A DNA stretch of 64,000 nucleotides, taken from contig NZ_JAGGJY010000006.1 of the NCBI RefSeq assembly GCF_017873245.1, positions 120,540 to 184,539 on the forward strand. Direction: 5' to 3'. Below the pieces are notes generated by a model that did not search any database, was not told the origin of the DNA, and worked only from the letters and a program-made list of their open reading frames with translations. The translations under genes were made by a program, and so were the position numbers. The stretch is from Clostridium tertium. Lineage in GTDB: Bacteria > Bacillota > Clostridia > Clostridiales > Clostridiaceae. Numbering within the stretch: position 1 is the first letter of the stretch; every line of letters starts with the position of its first letter. Below are positions 9,553-18,716 of the stretch, one piece after another.

Positions 9553-11106
9553 TTAAAGGCCTGGTTCATGCTGATATGATATATTTAATGGATCAGAGGT
9601 AAGTGCATCAAATAAAGATGAAACAGATTTATAACCAATACCTTCTCTAATCATATCTCTATTGTCAAGCTTATATTCAAAACAAGCCTTTAAAATCTTA
9701 TTTTTTTCGGTTTCATTATCTGAAATACTTTCAATTAATAGTCTATTATTATTTGTAGGAATTAATTCCTTTCGACCAAAGAATTTACAATCTTTTATTT
9801 GACCTGATTTATATAAATCGTATATTATGTTACCTGTTTTTAAATGTTGTTCATGTAAATCGTATTTATAACTGTGGGTAACATGCGTAACATTACTAAA
9901 TTTACTTTCAAAATCTAAAACGGTATTTTTAACTAGGTTTTCATCTAAATTTTTTTCAGATTGATTTAAGAATACTAAATTTTTTTCTAATATACCTAGT
10001 TGAGCTGTTGCAGCTCTAAATTCATTATTTCTTAAAGCTGTTTTTTTCTCCAGACTAAGATTACTGTATCTAGGATTATTAAATACTCCACTTTCATCAC
10101 CATCACTTATAAGAACGACATACACATTTTCAGCTCCAACTGCTTGAATGGCATCTACTATGGCACTTCCTGCAAATATAGTTTCATCGTCTTGATGTTG
10201 AGAATAAAATACAACTTTATCAGAGTAAACATACCCTTTAGCTCTATTTATGGCTGTTTGATTAATATCTCCAAAAACAGTTAAGCTTTTAGTACCAGCT
10301 ATAACTGATTTATCTGAATTATTATCTATAAGAACTACGGGTTCTTTTAGTGCTGATGATGTTAAGGCATCTATAAGTTCATCTGCTTTGCTTAAATTTA
10401 GATGAGTTCTATTAGGAAAAAACTTTTCTATAACATTTTTATTAGTTTCAAACCTATTTTTTCCATTTAATCTTTCTGAGAATTTATCGAAGGATTCATT
10501 TAAAACACCAATTCCACCAATTGTATAAGATTTAATGTTTCTTTTATACTCAGTAGTTTTTCCATCAGTTAAAATTACTGGATTGCCTGTGTTTGCAGCT
10601 ACAGGGGCAATGCTCATAGCATCAGCTTCTCCAATTAGTCCATTTACATAGTAAATTTCCTCTATAGGTTTAATTTTTTCAATTTCATTAGCAACAGAAT
10701 AAGAAGTTAAAAATCTATCTTTGCCTCCTAGTCTAACAATTGTCTTTCCAAGTTTTTTTAACTTATCTTCTATATTTTTTGATATTACACCTTCGCCACC
10801 TACTAAGTATATAGTTTTTACTTTCTCAATTCTTTTTAAGGTAGAGTCTGGAATATTATTTGTTTCAGTAAGTAATATTGGTGCGTCTAAGGTTCCACTT
10901 AAGCCACTTGCTGATAAACCATCAACTAAAGATAGTCCATTAACTAATATAGCTGAAGAGTACTGTAATTTATCAGCAATTAATGCTGCTGTTTCGTATC
11001 TATTTTTTCCAGCTACATAATTTATGGGGAACGCTTGTACAGAAAAAGTTGAAATAGATATAAAAGATAGTGATAATATTAGCGTCTTTAAAAAATTTTT
11101 TTTCAT
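9553..11106 (-). CDS. Secreted CWB2-repeat protein with C-terminal PIG-L deacetylase domain
   Basis: A signal peptide spans about residues 1-25 and ends near VQAF. Three cell-wall-binding repeat 2 (CWB2, PF04122) units follow, starting at AGKNRYETAALIA, GGKDRFLTSYSVA and NGKNRFETNKNVI and covering about residues 30-290. The C-terminal domain opens with VVFYSQHQDDETIFAGSA. H304-x-D306-D307 match the zinc-binding HxDD motif of PIG-L/MshB-type N-acetylglucosamine deacetylases, and a later HSYKYDLHEQH supplies further candidate ligands. I infer a wall-anchored deacetylase acting on GlcNAc-containing glycan. CWB2 domains are known in Clostridioides difficile to hold proteins on the wall polymer PSII. 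It is divergent from a CWB2 amidase. 517 residues. Confidence 0.85.
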   Translation of the reverse strand: MKKNFLKTLILSLSFISISTFSVQAFPINYVAGKNRYETAALIADKLQYSSAILVNGLSLVDGLSASGLSGTLDAPILLTETNNIPDSTLKRIEKVKTIYLVGGEGVISKNIEDKLKKLGKTIVRLGGKDRFLTSYSVANEIEKIKPIEEIYYVNGLIGEADAMSIAPVAANTGNPVILTDGKTTEYKRNIKSYTIGGIGVLNESFDKFSERLNGKNRFETNKNVIEKFFPNRTHLNLSKADELIDALTSSALKEPVVLIDNNSDKSVIAGTKSLTVFGDINQTAINRAKGYVYSDKVVFYSQHQDDETIFAGSAIVDAIQAVGAENVYVVLISDGDESGVFNNPRYSNLSLEKKTALRNNEFRAATAQLGILEKNLVFLNQSEKNLDENLVKNTVLDFESKFSNVTHVTHSYKYDLHEQHLKTGNIIYDLYKSGQIKDCKFFGRKELIPTNNNRLLIESISDNETEKNKILKACFEYKLDNRDMIREGIGYKSVSSLFDALTSDPLNISYQHEPGL

Positions 11107-11215
11107 TTTAAAACTCCAATCTAGTAAATAATATAAATTATAACATATTATAATCTAATATTATATAATTTACATAATTCGCATAGTATTTACTTCATTT
11201 TATCACCAGGATTTC

Positions 11216-11244
11216 TTGAAGTATTTATTTCGATAATATATAAT
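11216..11244 (+). promoter_or_regulatory. Sigma-A-type promoter for the CWB2 amidase gene
   Basis: TTGAAG and a perfect TATAAT are separated by 17 bp, 49 bp before the amidase start. It lies in the 186-bp divergent region shared with the PIG-L/CWB2 gene. Confidence 0.6.
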
Positions 11245-11292
11245 TATACTATGTAAAGTTTAATATAAATAAAAAAATGAAGAGAAGAAAGG

Positions 11293-13170
11293 ATGGGGAT
11301 CTTGGGAAAGAATAAAACTTTAAAGATTATAGGATATATAGTAGTATTTGCACTAATTTTTAATCTTGTTTCACCTTTATTTGACACAAAAACACATGCT
11401 TATGAAAATAGTTCTAAAAGGATAGAACAAGAATTAAAGAAAATTGTCTCTAAATATGGAGAAGCAAATGTAGTATTTGATGATGGGATGTATATTTATA
11501 TTGGTGAGGAAATTGACCTTGTTGATTCTGAGAAGTATCAAGGAGTAATATGGAACTCTGAAAATGAAGAGATTGTCAAAGTAGAAAATAATAAATTAAC
11601 TGGAATAAAAGAGGGTACGACATTTATTGTTGGTAAAAAGGATGAAACATATTATATAAAAGAAGTATATTCTTCTATGAAAAGTGTAAATGTAAGATCT
11701 ATAAACAATTTAGAATCAAGAGCAAATTCACAATATGTTGTTTATATTGATCCTGGTCATGGTGGATATGATCCTGGTACTCAAGGTAATGGAATAGTAG
11801 AAAAAGATATAGTTTTAAATTATGGTCTTAGACTTAAAGGTAAACTTGAGGCAAATGGAATAAAGGTAATAATGAGTAGAACTTCAGACGTATATGTGTC
11901 GCTAGAAGATAGAAGTAAGGGTGCTAATAATGTAAATCCAGATATTTTTATTTCAATACATATAAATTCTGCAGGAGCTACCAGTGCTTCAGGAATAGAA
12001 ACTTTCTATAAGAAAGACATAGACAAGCCTTTAGCAGAAAGTATTCAAAACAAATTAATTAGTTACACTGGTGCAGTAGATAGAGGAGCTAAATGGGAGG
12101 ATTTCCATGTAGTTAGAGAAACTAATATGCCAGCAAGCTTAGTTGAATGTGGTTTTTTAACAAATGTAAACGAGGCTAATAATTTAAAAAGTTGGAACTA
12201 TCAAGAAAAGCTTATAAATGCCATGTTAGATGGAGCGTTAGATTACTTATATAATAGTAATCCATTAGTAGCTAATAGAATATATGGAAGTAATAGATAT
12301 GAAACATCTTATGAACTGTTTAAAAATGGTTGGAGTAGTTCAGAATATGCTGTTATAGCTCCAGGTTTAGATTATCCAGATGCTTTATGTGCAACCCCCT
12401 TAGCTACTAAGTATAATGCACCTATAGTATTAGCTGAAAATACTTCCTTGAAGAATCAACAAACACTTTTAAATTTATTGAAATCTAAGGGTGTAAAGAC
12501 TGTATTTTTAGTAGGTGGGACTGGAGTTATACCTTCATCATTTGAAAGTGAGCTTTCAGCGCAAGGTATAAGTAGCAAAAGACTTGGTGGGAAAAATAGA
12601 TATGAAACTTCAGTTGAAATAGCAAAGCAAGTAGGAAATAGTTCTGGTGAGGTTTCAATAGTAAGTGGATTAGACTTTGCTGATGGTTTATCAATATCAT
12701 CAGTTGCAGCAACAAGAAATATGCCTATATTACTAACAGAAAAAAATCAACTTCCTAGTGAAGTATTGAATTATTTAAATGGATTAAATACAAGTAAGAC
12801 TTATATTATAGGTTCAAGTGGTGCTGTATCTGATAATGTTGCTAGTAAACTTTCAAAAGTGGAAAGACTTGGTGGGAAAAATAGATACGAAACAAATAAG
12901 AATATCTTTAATAAGTTTAAATCTAGCTTAAATCTTAGTAACTTATATATAGCATCCGGATTAGATTTCCCTGATGCGTTATCTGTATCTGCACTTGCAG
13001 GAAAGAACTCTGGATTTGTTGTATTATCAAATCTTAATTCTGCAGAGCCAGATGTGAAAGAGCTTATGAAATCAATAAGACCTAATTTAGATAAGGTATA
13101 TGTTTTAGGAAGTAGAGCTATTATAAGTGATAGTGTATTATATAATTTAGGCATAAATATTATAAAATAG
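11293..13170 (+). CDS. N-acetylmuramoyl-L-alanine amidase with three CWB2 repeats
   Basis: This is a secreted peptidoglycan hydrolase. A signal segment spans residues 1-35 and is followed by a short Ig-like stretch (GVIWNSENEEIVKVENNKL). The Amidase_3 domain covers about residues 148-315. Zinc ligands H156 (DPGHGG), E170 and H223 (SIHINS) and catalytic E285 (LVECGF) are all present. Three CWB2 repeats follow, opening at GSNRYETSYELF, GGKNRYETSVEIA and GGKNRYETNKNIF. The architecture resembles clostridial Cwp amidases, with the enzyme first and CWB2 last. ATG 11293 sits only one base from AGAAAGG; an in-frame TTG at 11302 after GGATGGGG is a possible alternative start and would change only three residues. 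Confidence 0.93.
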   Translation: MGILGKNKTLKIIGYIVVFALIFNLVSPLFDTKTHAYENSSKRIEQELKKIVSKYGEANVVFDDGMYIYIGEEIDLVDSEKYQGVIWNSENEEIVKVENNKLTGIKEGTTFIVGKKDETYYIKEVYSSMKSVNVRSINNLESRANSQYVVYIDPGHGGYDPGTQGNGIVEKDIVLNYGLRLKGKLEANGIKVIMSRTSDVYVSLEDRSKGANNVNPDIFISIHINSAGATSASGIETFYKKDIDKPLAESIQNKLISYTGAVDRGAKWEDFHVVRETNMPASLVECGFLTNVNEANNLKSWNYQEKLINAMLDGALDYLYNSNPLVANRIYGSNRYETSYELFKNGWSSSEYAVIAPGLDYPDALCATPLATKYNAPIVLAENTSLKNQQTLLNLLKSKGVKTVFLVGGTGVIPSSFESELSAQGISSKRLGGKNRYETSVEIAKQVGNSSGEVSIVSGLDFADGLSISSVAATRNMPILLTEKNQLPSEVLNYLNGLNTSKTYIIGSSGAVSDNVASKLSKVERLGGKNRYETNKNIFNKFKSSLNLSNLYIASGLDFPDALSVSALAGKNSGFVVLSNLNSAEPDVKELMKSIRPNLDKVYVLGSRAIISDSVLYNLGINIIK

Positions 13171-13223
13171 AGGATAATTCTCAAATTTTGAATTGGCTAA
13201 TTATTTCTGAGGATTATAAAATA

Positions 13224-13266
13224 AATAACACCTAATAAGAGTATTTATTCTTATTAGGTGTTATTT
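13224..13266. terminator. Bidirectional intrinsic terminator
   Basis: A 16-bp perfect stem (ATAACACCTAATAAGA and its complement) with a 9-base loop separates the amidase gene from the convergent FemAB-like gene. A/T-rich tails lie on both sides. Confidence 0.8.
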
Positions 13267-13340
13267 ACTTCATTATAGAACATATAATTTTTGAAATAAC
13301 AAATTTGTATTTTTAAAATTAATCATTTTAGACAATTTAT

Positions 13341-14327
13341 TTATTTTATATGATTTTTAATAGTAAGTAGTAAGCTGTTTAATGAGTAATAAGGAGTTAA
13401 CTCTCCGCCAAATTTTCTAAAATATTTTTCAATTGATGGTATCATAGATCCCTCAAAATCAAATACAGGAAGCTGTAGTATATTTTTAGTATATAAAAGG
13501 GCTTGCCAAAGTAAATAAGACATTCCGAAGTTATTTTCTCTAGAGATTCCACCCATTATATAATAAGCTCTTTTATTATCATAAGCTAGAACGCATCCAC
13601 CAATTGCTTTATTGTTTTCATCGAATATAATACCTATAATACAATTATTATTTCTATTTAATTCAGTTAACAATTTTTTAGTAAGCATATTATCAAAGTT
13701 ATTTATATTTTGACTGCTAAAGCTCTTATCATTTAGTTCAAAATAAGTATCTAAATATTCGCTAAAGCCCCACTTAACTGTTACATTGCTTTTATTTCCT
13801 TTATTTATTTTTGTTTTTTCCTGTAAATTACTCCAAAGAATATTTTCATCTACTAAATTTACTCTATATGTGTATCTTACTGAAGTTATATATTTATTCC
13901 AGATAAATGGTTGTATGTCTGTATGTTCTGGCGAAAAACTATAGTAAAGTAAATTTTCCTTTTTTAATTCCTTTATAAATATTTCATTTATCTCTTTTAT
14001 GTTTGAGATTTTTTTAGAAATAGTTAATTTATGAATAATTGGAGATATCATAACGCCTCCAAAAGGTGTCATATGAGGCATAACAATAAAGTTTATTCCA
14101 AATTTTTTAGATGTAGGAATATAAAATGCTGCAATCCAATTTTTATTTGTATCTGATAAATAAAAGAATTTATATTCTTGGGCACTTTTAAAGCTTGACC
14201 CTATATTATTAAGTAGCCAATAGCTTTTGTGATAAAATGTCCCTTCAGGTGATTCATCAACAAATTTGTTCCATTTATCTAGTAGTTCTAAGTTCTGTAT
14301 ATCTATTTGATTTATCTGTAAGTTCAT
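13341..14327 (-). CDS. FemAB-like / GNAT-fold aminoacyl or acyl transferase
   Basis: The 328-residue protein has the N-terminal WNKFVDESPEGTFYHKSYWL segment and a C-terminal half with IGGCVLAYDNKRAYYIMGGI and FDFEGSM. These resemble FemAB/BacA-type peptidyltransferases and related polysaccharide-modifying GNAT proteins. The acceptor cannot be told from sequence. The ATG has an excellent AGGAGG six bases upstream even though its first 53 bases overlap the preceding deacetylase-like gene. The overlap is therefore real and the two genes are probably translationally coupled. Confidence 0.75.
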   Translation of the reverse strand: MNLQINQIDIQNLELLDKWNKFVDESPEGTFYHKSYWLLNNIGSSFKSAQEYKFFYLSDTNKNWIAAFYIPTSKKFGINFIVMPHMTPFGGVMISPIIHKLTISKKISNIKEINEIFIKELKKENLLYYSFSPEHTDIQPFIWNKYITSVRYTYRVNLVDENILWSNLQEKTKINKGNKSNVTVKWGFSEYLDTYFELNDKSFSSQNINNFDNMLTKKLLTELNRNNNCIIGIIFDENNKAIGGCVLAYDNKRAYYIMGGISRENNFGMSYLLWQALLYTKNILQLPVFDFEGSMIPSIEKYFRKFGGELTPYYSLNSLLLTIKNHIK

Positions 14328-15117
14328 TTACTACCTCCTGATAGCTAACAAATTCTATTTTTTTACTATTGCAATAAGTAACAAGCCATATATACCAATC
14401 TTTCCAATCCTTCCATCCATTTGAGAAGTATTCTTGGTGTAAATTTATGTTAAAAATAATATCTTTATCATAGTTTAAATCTATTATTTTTTTTGTAAAA
14501 TCTATTGCATATTTTAAGTTATATTTTTGAAGACCATTTTCTTGAAATAAATAACTATCCATTATATGAAAAGGAATTTCAATTAACCCTTCTTCAGTTA
14601 TGTAAGGTTGTTTTAACTCCTTAGAATATTCTGTTGTATCAAAGGTATATCCTATATCTTTCATATAAGAAAAAGTATTGTTGTCCCTTCTCAGATAATG
14701 CATTCTAATTCCAATATCCTTGGTATTATGAAGTAAATTAAAGGTATCATATTCCTTTTTCATTTCATTAAAATTATTATAGGCTATTCCATGTAATCCA
14801 ACATTTAAATTGTTTTTTAATATATATTGTATAGGCTCTTTAGCTGCTTCTGCTTTATAGGCAAGTGTATTATCATTTGAAGTAGCAAAGAAGTAAGTAG
14901 CCTTTGTATTGTATGTTACATCAAATTCAACTAGATTGTCTATATTTGTGAAATTATTTTTAATTATGCAATTTAGTCTAGATAGAAATGTCGATATATT
15001 TATTCTAAAGAGAAATAATTCTAGAAATGCACGAATAATCATTTTAATGACTATTAAATCTTTCTTATGTTCCTTTCTAGTTAAATTATCAACATCGTGA
15101 GATACAATTACTTTCAT
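14275..15117 (-). CDS. Polysaccharide deacetylase-like (CE4/NodB-fold) protein
   Basis: The 280-residue product begins KVIVSHDVDNLTRKEHK, an HDVD variant of the NodB motif-1 aspartates. Downstream are FDVTYNTKATYFF, NVGLHGIAYNN (a motif-2-like histidine) and IRMHYLRRD (motif-3-like). No signal peptide is obvious, so a cytoplasmic role on lipid-linked or nucleotide-linked sugar is possible. The second histidine of the classical motif 2 is not visible, so activity is uncertain. It is the first gene of a two-gene unit with the FemAB-like gene and has GGAGG before its ATG. Confidence 0.65.
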   Translation of the reverse strand: MKVIVSHDVDNLTRKEHKKDLIVIKMIIRAFLELFLFRINISTFLSRLNCIIKNNFTNIDNLVEFDVTYNTKATYFFATSNDNTLAYKAEAAKEPIQYILKNNLNVGLHGIAYNNFNEMKKEYDTFNLLHNTKDIGIRMHYLRRDNNTFSYMKDIGYTFDTTEYSKELKQPYITEEGLIEIPFHIMDSYLFQENGLQKYNLKYAIDFTKKIIDLNYDKDIIFNINLHQEYFSNGWKDWKDWYIWLVTYCNSKKIEFVSYQEVVNELTDKSNRYTELRTTR

Positions 15118-15226
15118 ATTAAATCCTCCTAAAAAATGGAATGTATATCATGATTAATTATATAGCAAATACATATATTAGTCGATATATGTGAAGAAAT
15201 CTTAAGAAAAGTATAAGGTTTATTTA

Positions 15227-15254
15227 TTGTTAATTAGACATTATATGCTATAAT
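15227..15254 (+). promoter_or_regulatory. Promoter of the second polysaccharide block (extended -10)
   Basis: TTGTTA, a 16-bp spacer and TGC-TATAAT (extended -10) lie 40 bp before the flippase gene, in the divergent region with the deacetylase-like gene. Confidence 0.6.
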
Positions 15255-15293
15255 TATATAAAAATGAAAAAATATAAATTGATAGGTGAATGA

Positions 15294-16718
15294 ATGAATG
15301 GATTATTTAAAAAATTTATAGAATTTGCAATAGGAAATGGCTTAGTTATGATTTTAGGACTTGTTTCAACTCCGATTGTTTCAAGAATGCTAGAACCCTA
15401 TGAAAAGGGAAGAGCCGATATATTCATAACATATACTAGCTTGATGGTTCTTATTTTAACTATGGGTCTAGATCAAGCGTATGTAAGATATTTTAATGAA
15501 GAAAATGAAAGAGGAGCCTTATTAAGAAGGGCTATAAAAGTTCCAATATTATTAAACTTTTGTTTAGGAGTAATACTTTTAATATTCTACAAACAAGTTT
15601 CAAATTATATGGTTGAAGAAACTTCGTTTTTTTTAGTATTCTTATTTGCGTTTCATAGCTTTGTTAGTATAATAAGTAATTTTGCGATGATTAATGTCAG
15701 AATGAAGCAAAAGGCTAAGACATATTCAATGCTTGGTGTTATTAATAAGGTAGCGTTTGTTATTTTTGTTGTATTGCTATTTTATGTGTTTAGAAATAAT
15801 TACATGACATTAGTTCTTGCAACTGTTTTAGGTAATTTAGTTATGGTAATAATGGCAATCCTGATAGAAAGAAAAGATTGGTTTAGTTTTGGAAAAGGCG
15901 AGGAGTTAAAAACATCTTCTAAAGAGTTAATTAAATATGGTACGCCATTTATTTTTTCAATGGCTATAACTTGGGTGTTTCAATCAATAGATAGGATATC
16001 AATACAGCTTTTTAGTGATTATACTCAACTTGGATTATATGGTGGAGCAATGTACATAATTTCTATATTAAATACTGTACAAGGAGCTTTTACTACTTTT
16101 TGGGTACCAGTTGCTTATGATAAATATCATACCAATCCTGAAGATAGAAAGTTTTTTAGTAATATTAATGAAATTGTATCATTCTTTATGCTTATTATAG
16201 CAATAGGTTTAATAGCTACAAAGGATTTATTAATAATAATACTAGGTAAAAACTATGAAGGAGCTCAATTTATATTTCCGTTCTTAGTATTAATGCCAAT
16301 TATGTACACTATATCTGAAACAACTGTTTTAGGAATTAATTTTAAAAAGAAAACTAAATATCATATTTACATAGCAGTATCATCTGCAGTTACAAATATA
16401 ATAGGAAATTTAATTTTAGTTCCTTATTTGGGAGCAAAGGGTGCAGCTATTTCAACAGGATTAGCTTATGTTGTTTTCTTTGTAACTAGATCGTATTTTG
16501 GGAATAAGTTATACAAGGTGGAAGTTAAATATGCTAAGTTTTTTATAAGTGTTATTTCTGTTTATGTTTTAGCTACTATATCAAGTGTTTATAAATTTAA
16601 TACAATAATATTAGTAGTTACTATATTAAGTACATTTGTTGTATTGTTTATGTATAAAAATGTTATTAAAGATTTTTTTACTATAATAAAGTCAATGCTT
16701 AAAGGGAAAAATAAATAA
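15294..16718 (+). CDS. Oligosaccharide flippase (Wzx/MOP superfamily), second copy
   Basis: This 474-residue membrane protein has about 12-14 hydrophobic segments. The N-terminal FIEFAIGNGLVMILGLVSTP pattern and the central YGTPFIFSMAITWVFQSIDR match polysaccharide flippases of the MOP superfamily. It is clearly different from the flippase encoded at 6036-7472 and heads a separate plus-strand unit containing a dehydratase and the initiating sugar-phosphate transferase. This suggests a second lipid-linked glycan. ATG 15294 follows a weak GGTGA. Confidence 0.85.
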   Translation: MNGLFKKFIEFAIGNGLVMILGLVSTPIVSRMLEPYEKGRADIFITYTSLMVLILTMGLDQAYVRYFNEENERGALLRRAIKVPILLNFCLGVILLIFYKQVSNYMVEETSFFLVFLFAFHSFVSIISNFAMINVRMKQKAKTYSMLGVINKVAFVIFVVLLFYVFRNNYMTLVLATVLGNLVMVIMAILIERKDWFSFGKGEELKTSSKELIKYGTPFIFSMAITWVFQSIDRISIQLFSDYTQLGLYGGAMYIISILNTVQGAFTTFWVPVAYDKYHTNPEDRKFFSNINEIVSFFMLIIAIGLIATKDLLIIILGKNYEGAQFIFPFLVLMPIMYTISETTVLGINFKKKTKYHIYIAVSSAVTNIIGNLILVPYLGAKGAAISTGLAYVVFFVTRSYFGNKLYKVEVKYAKFFISVISVYVLATISSVYKFNTIILVVTILSTFVVLFMYKNVIKDFFTIIKSMLKGKNK

Positions 16719-16742
16719 TAAGTTAACGCAATTCCGGTAATA

Positions 16743-16772
16743 TGGACAATATATCTCCATTAGTAGTATAAT
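16743..16772 (+). promoter_or_regulatory. Promoter before the membrane dehydratase gene
   Basis: TGGACA and TATAAT with an 18-bp spacer lie in the 111-bp gap after the flippase gene, 57 bp before the next start. The dehydratase gene may therefore be transcribed independently of the flippase. Confidence 0.5.
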
Positions 16773-16829
16773 TGTAGAAGTTAATAGAAGTTTGAAAATT
16801 AATTAAATAAATGTTGGGAGAAGAAGAAT

Positions 16830-18698
16830 ATGAATAAGCTAAGAACTTTTATATTAGTAATAATAGATATTTTTATGGTAAATATGGCATATTTATTATC
16901 AATAAATATTACTTTTTATGAAAGATTTACTGAAATATCTACTATATATCAAAAAGATGTGGTTATTGTTACAATAATATATTTAGTATGCTTTATCTTA
17001 TTTCAAATGTACAGTTCTCTTTGGCACCTAACAGGAACTGATGAATTTTTATTGGGTGCTGGTGGAGGAATTTTAGCAGGAGCTTTAGTTATATTATATA
17101 CTAGAAGTATAGGTGCTACTATACCATTAAATGTTTGTGTTATTGGCACTATGCTTACATGTATTTTTGTTCTTGGATATAGGGTATTATATAGAGTTTA
17201 TAGAAGAACATTATTATATGTTCCGTATAAGTATTCAAAGGATCAACAAAGGGTAATGATTATTGGGGCTGGATCAGCTGGAACTATGATTATTAATGAA
17301 ATGCTTGCAAGAAGAAATCTTAAACTAAATCCAATTCTTTTAATTGATGATGCAGACTTTAAGCAGGGTAAAAGAATAAGTGGTGTAAAGGTAGAAGGAA
17401 AAAGAAAAGATATAATAAGGTTAGCAGAAGAGAGAGAAATAGATACAATAATTATTGCTATCCCATCTATTGATAATGAAAATAAAAGAGAAATTTTAGA
17501 TATTTGTAAAAAAGCTAATTGTAAAATAAAAATAATACCAGGTATTTATGAAATAATATCTGGAGAAGCCACAGTTAGTAAGATAAAAGATGTAGAACTT
17601 GAAGATTTACTTGGAAGAGAGCCTGTTGTTTTAGATAACAAGGGAATTTCTGATTATTTAAATAATAAGGTAGTCTTAGTTACTGGTGCAGGAGGGTCAA
17701 TAGGATCTGAATTATGCAGACAAATAGCTCAGTTTGGACCAAAACTTTTAATTCTTTTTGATATATACGAAAATACTGTTTATGATATTCAAAATGAATT
17801 AAAACACGATTATTCTAATTTAAATATAAAAGTATTGATTGGCTCTGTAAGAGATAAGGATAGATTAAGAGAAATATTTGATAGATATAATATAAATGTT
17901 GTATTCCATGCAGCAGCCCATAAACATGTTCCGCTAATGGAAGATAGTCCTAAAGAGGCAATTAAGAATAATGTTTTTGGGACATTAAATTTAGTTAATA
18001 TATCTAATGAAAAGGAAATTGAAAAGTTTGTTCTTATTTCTACTGATAAAGCCGTAAATCCTACTAATATAATGGGAGCGACAAAAAGATTATGTGAGAT
18101 GATAATACAATCATATAACACAATCAGCAATACTGAATTTGTTGCAGTTAGATTTGGTAATGTATTAGGTAGTAATGGATCTGTAATTCCTTTATTTAAA
18201 AATCAAATAAAAAATGGTGGACCAGTTACTGTAACTCATAAGAATATAACAAGATATTTCATGCTTATACCTGAAGCTGCACAACTTGTACTTCAAGCTG
18301 GTGGTTTTGCTAAAGGGGGAGAAATCTTTATTTTAGATATGGGAAAACCAGTTAAGATTTATGATTTAGCAATTGATTTAATAAAGTTATCTGGATTAGA
18401 GCCACATAGAGATATAAAAATAAAGGTTACTGGATTAAGACCGGGAGAAAAGTTATATGAAGAATTATTAATGAGTGAAGAAGGACTTTTAAATACAAAT
18501 CATAGAAAGATATATATAGGAAGACCAACCTTTGATAGCATTGATAATTTAAGAAAGAAGTTATTTGATTTAAAATATATATTAGAAGAAAACGATGAAG
18601 AAAAAGTAAAAGAAAAGTTAAAGCAAATAGTGCCAACTTATAAAGAACCCAGTGAAGTGAATGAAGTAGCAATAACTGATAATGAAATAGTTGATTAA
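16830..18698 (+). CDS. Membrane-bound nucleotide-sugar 4,6-dehydratase (CapD/PglF/FlaA1 family)
   Basis: Four N-terminal membrane helices (about residues 1-110) are followed by a nucleotide-binding region with IIGAGSAGTM. The SDR dehydratase domain begins at VTGAGGSIGSE. The segment STDKAVNPTNIMGATKR carries the Met-Lys pair that replaces Tyr-Lys in this family. Characterised members convert UDP-GlcNAc to the UDP-4-keto-6-deoxy sugar. The 622-residue length is typical of PglF/CapD. It is followed 18 bp later by a PglC-type transferase, so it probably makes the first sugar of the lipid-linked unit. Confidence 0.9.
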   Translation: MNKLRTFILVIIDIFMVNMAYLLSINITFYERFTEISTIYQKDVVIVTIIYLVCFILFQMYSSLWHLTGTDEFLLGAGGGILAGALVILYTRSIGATIPLNVCVIGTMLTCIFVLGYRVLYRVYRRTLLYVPYKYSKDQQRVMIIGAGSAGTMIINEMLARRNLKLNPILLIDDADFKQGKRISGVKVEGKRKDIIRLAEEREIDTIIIAIPSIDNENKREILDICKKANCKIKIIPGIYEIISGEATVSKIKDVELEDLLGREPVVLDNKGISDYLNNKVVLVTGAGGSIGSELCRQIAQFGPKLLILFDIYENTVYDIQNELKHDYSNLNIKVLIGSVRDKDRLREIFDRYNINVVFHAAAHKHVPLMEDSPKEAIKNNVFGTLNLVNISNEKEIEKFVLISTDKAVNPTNIMGATKRLCEMIIQSYNTISNTEFVAVRFGNVLGSNGSVIPLFKNQIKNGGPVTVTHKNITRYFMLIPEAAQLVLQAGGFAKGGEIFILDMGKPVKIYDLAIDLIKLSGLEPHRDIKIKVTGLRPGEKLYEELLMSEEGLLNTNHRKIYIGRPTFDSIDNLRKKLFDLKYILEENDEEKVKEKLKQIVPTYKEPSEVNEVAITDNEIVD

Positions 18699-18716
18699 AA
18701 CGTAAAGGGAGAAGAA

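Noticed and set aside
10721..11020. 99-codon plus-strand ORF inside the PIG-L/CWB2 gene
   Set aside because: It is antisense to a well-supported gene, without start signals.
12801..13184. 127-codon minus-strand ORF inside the CWB2 amidase gene
   Set aside because: It is a shadow of the repeated CWB2 coding sequence, with no ribosome site and an unlikely composition.
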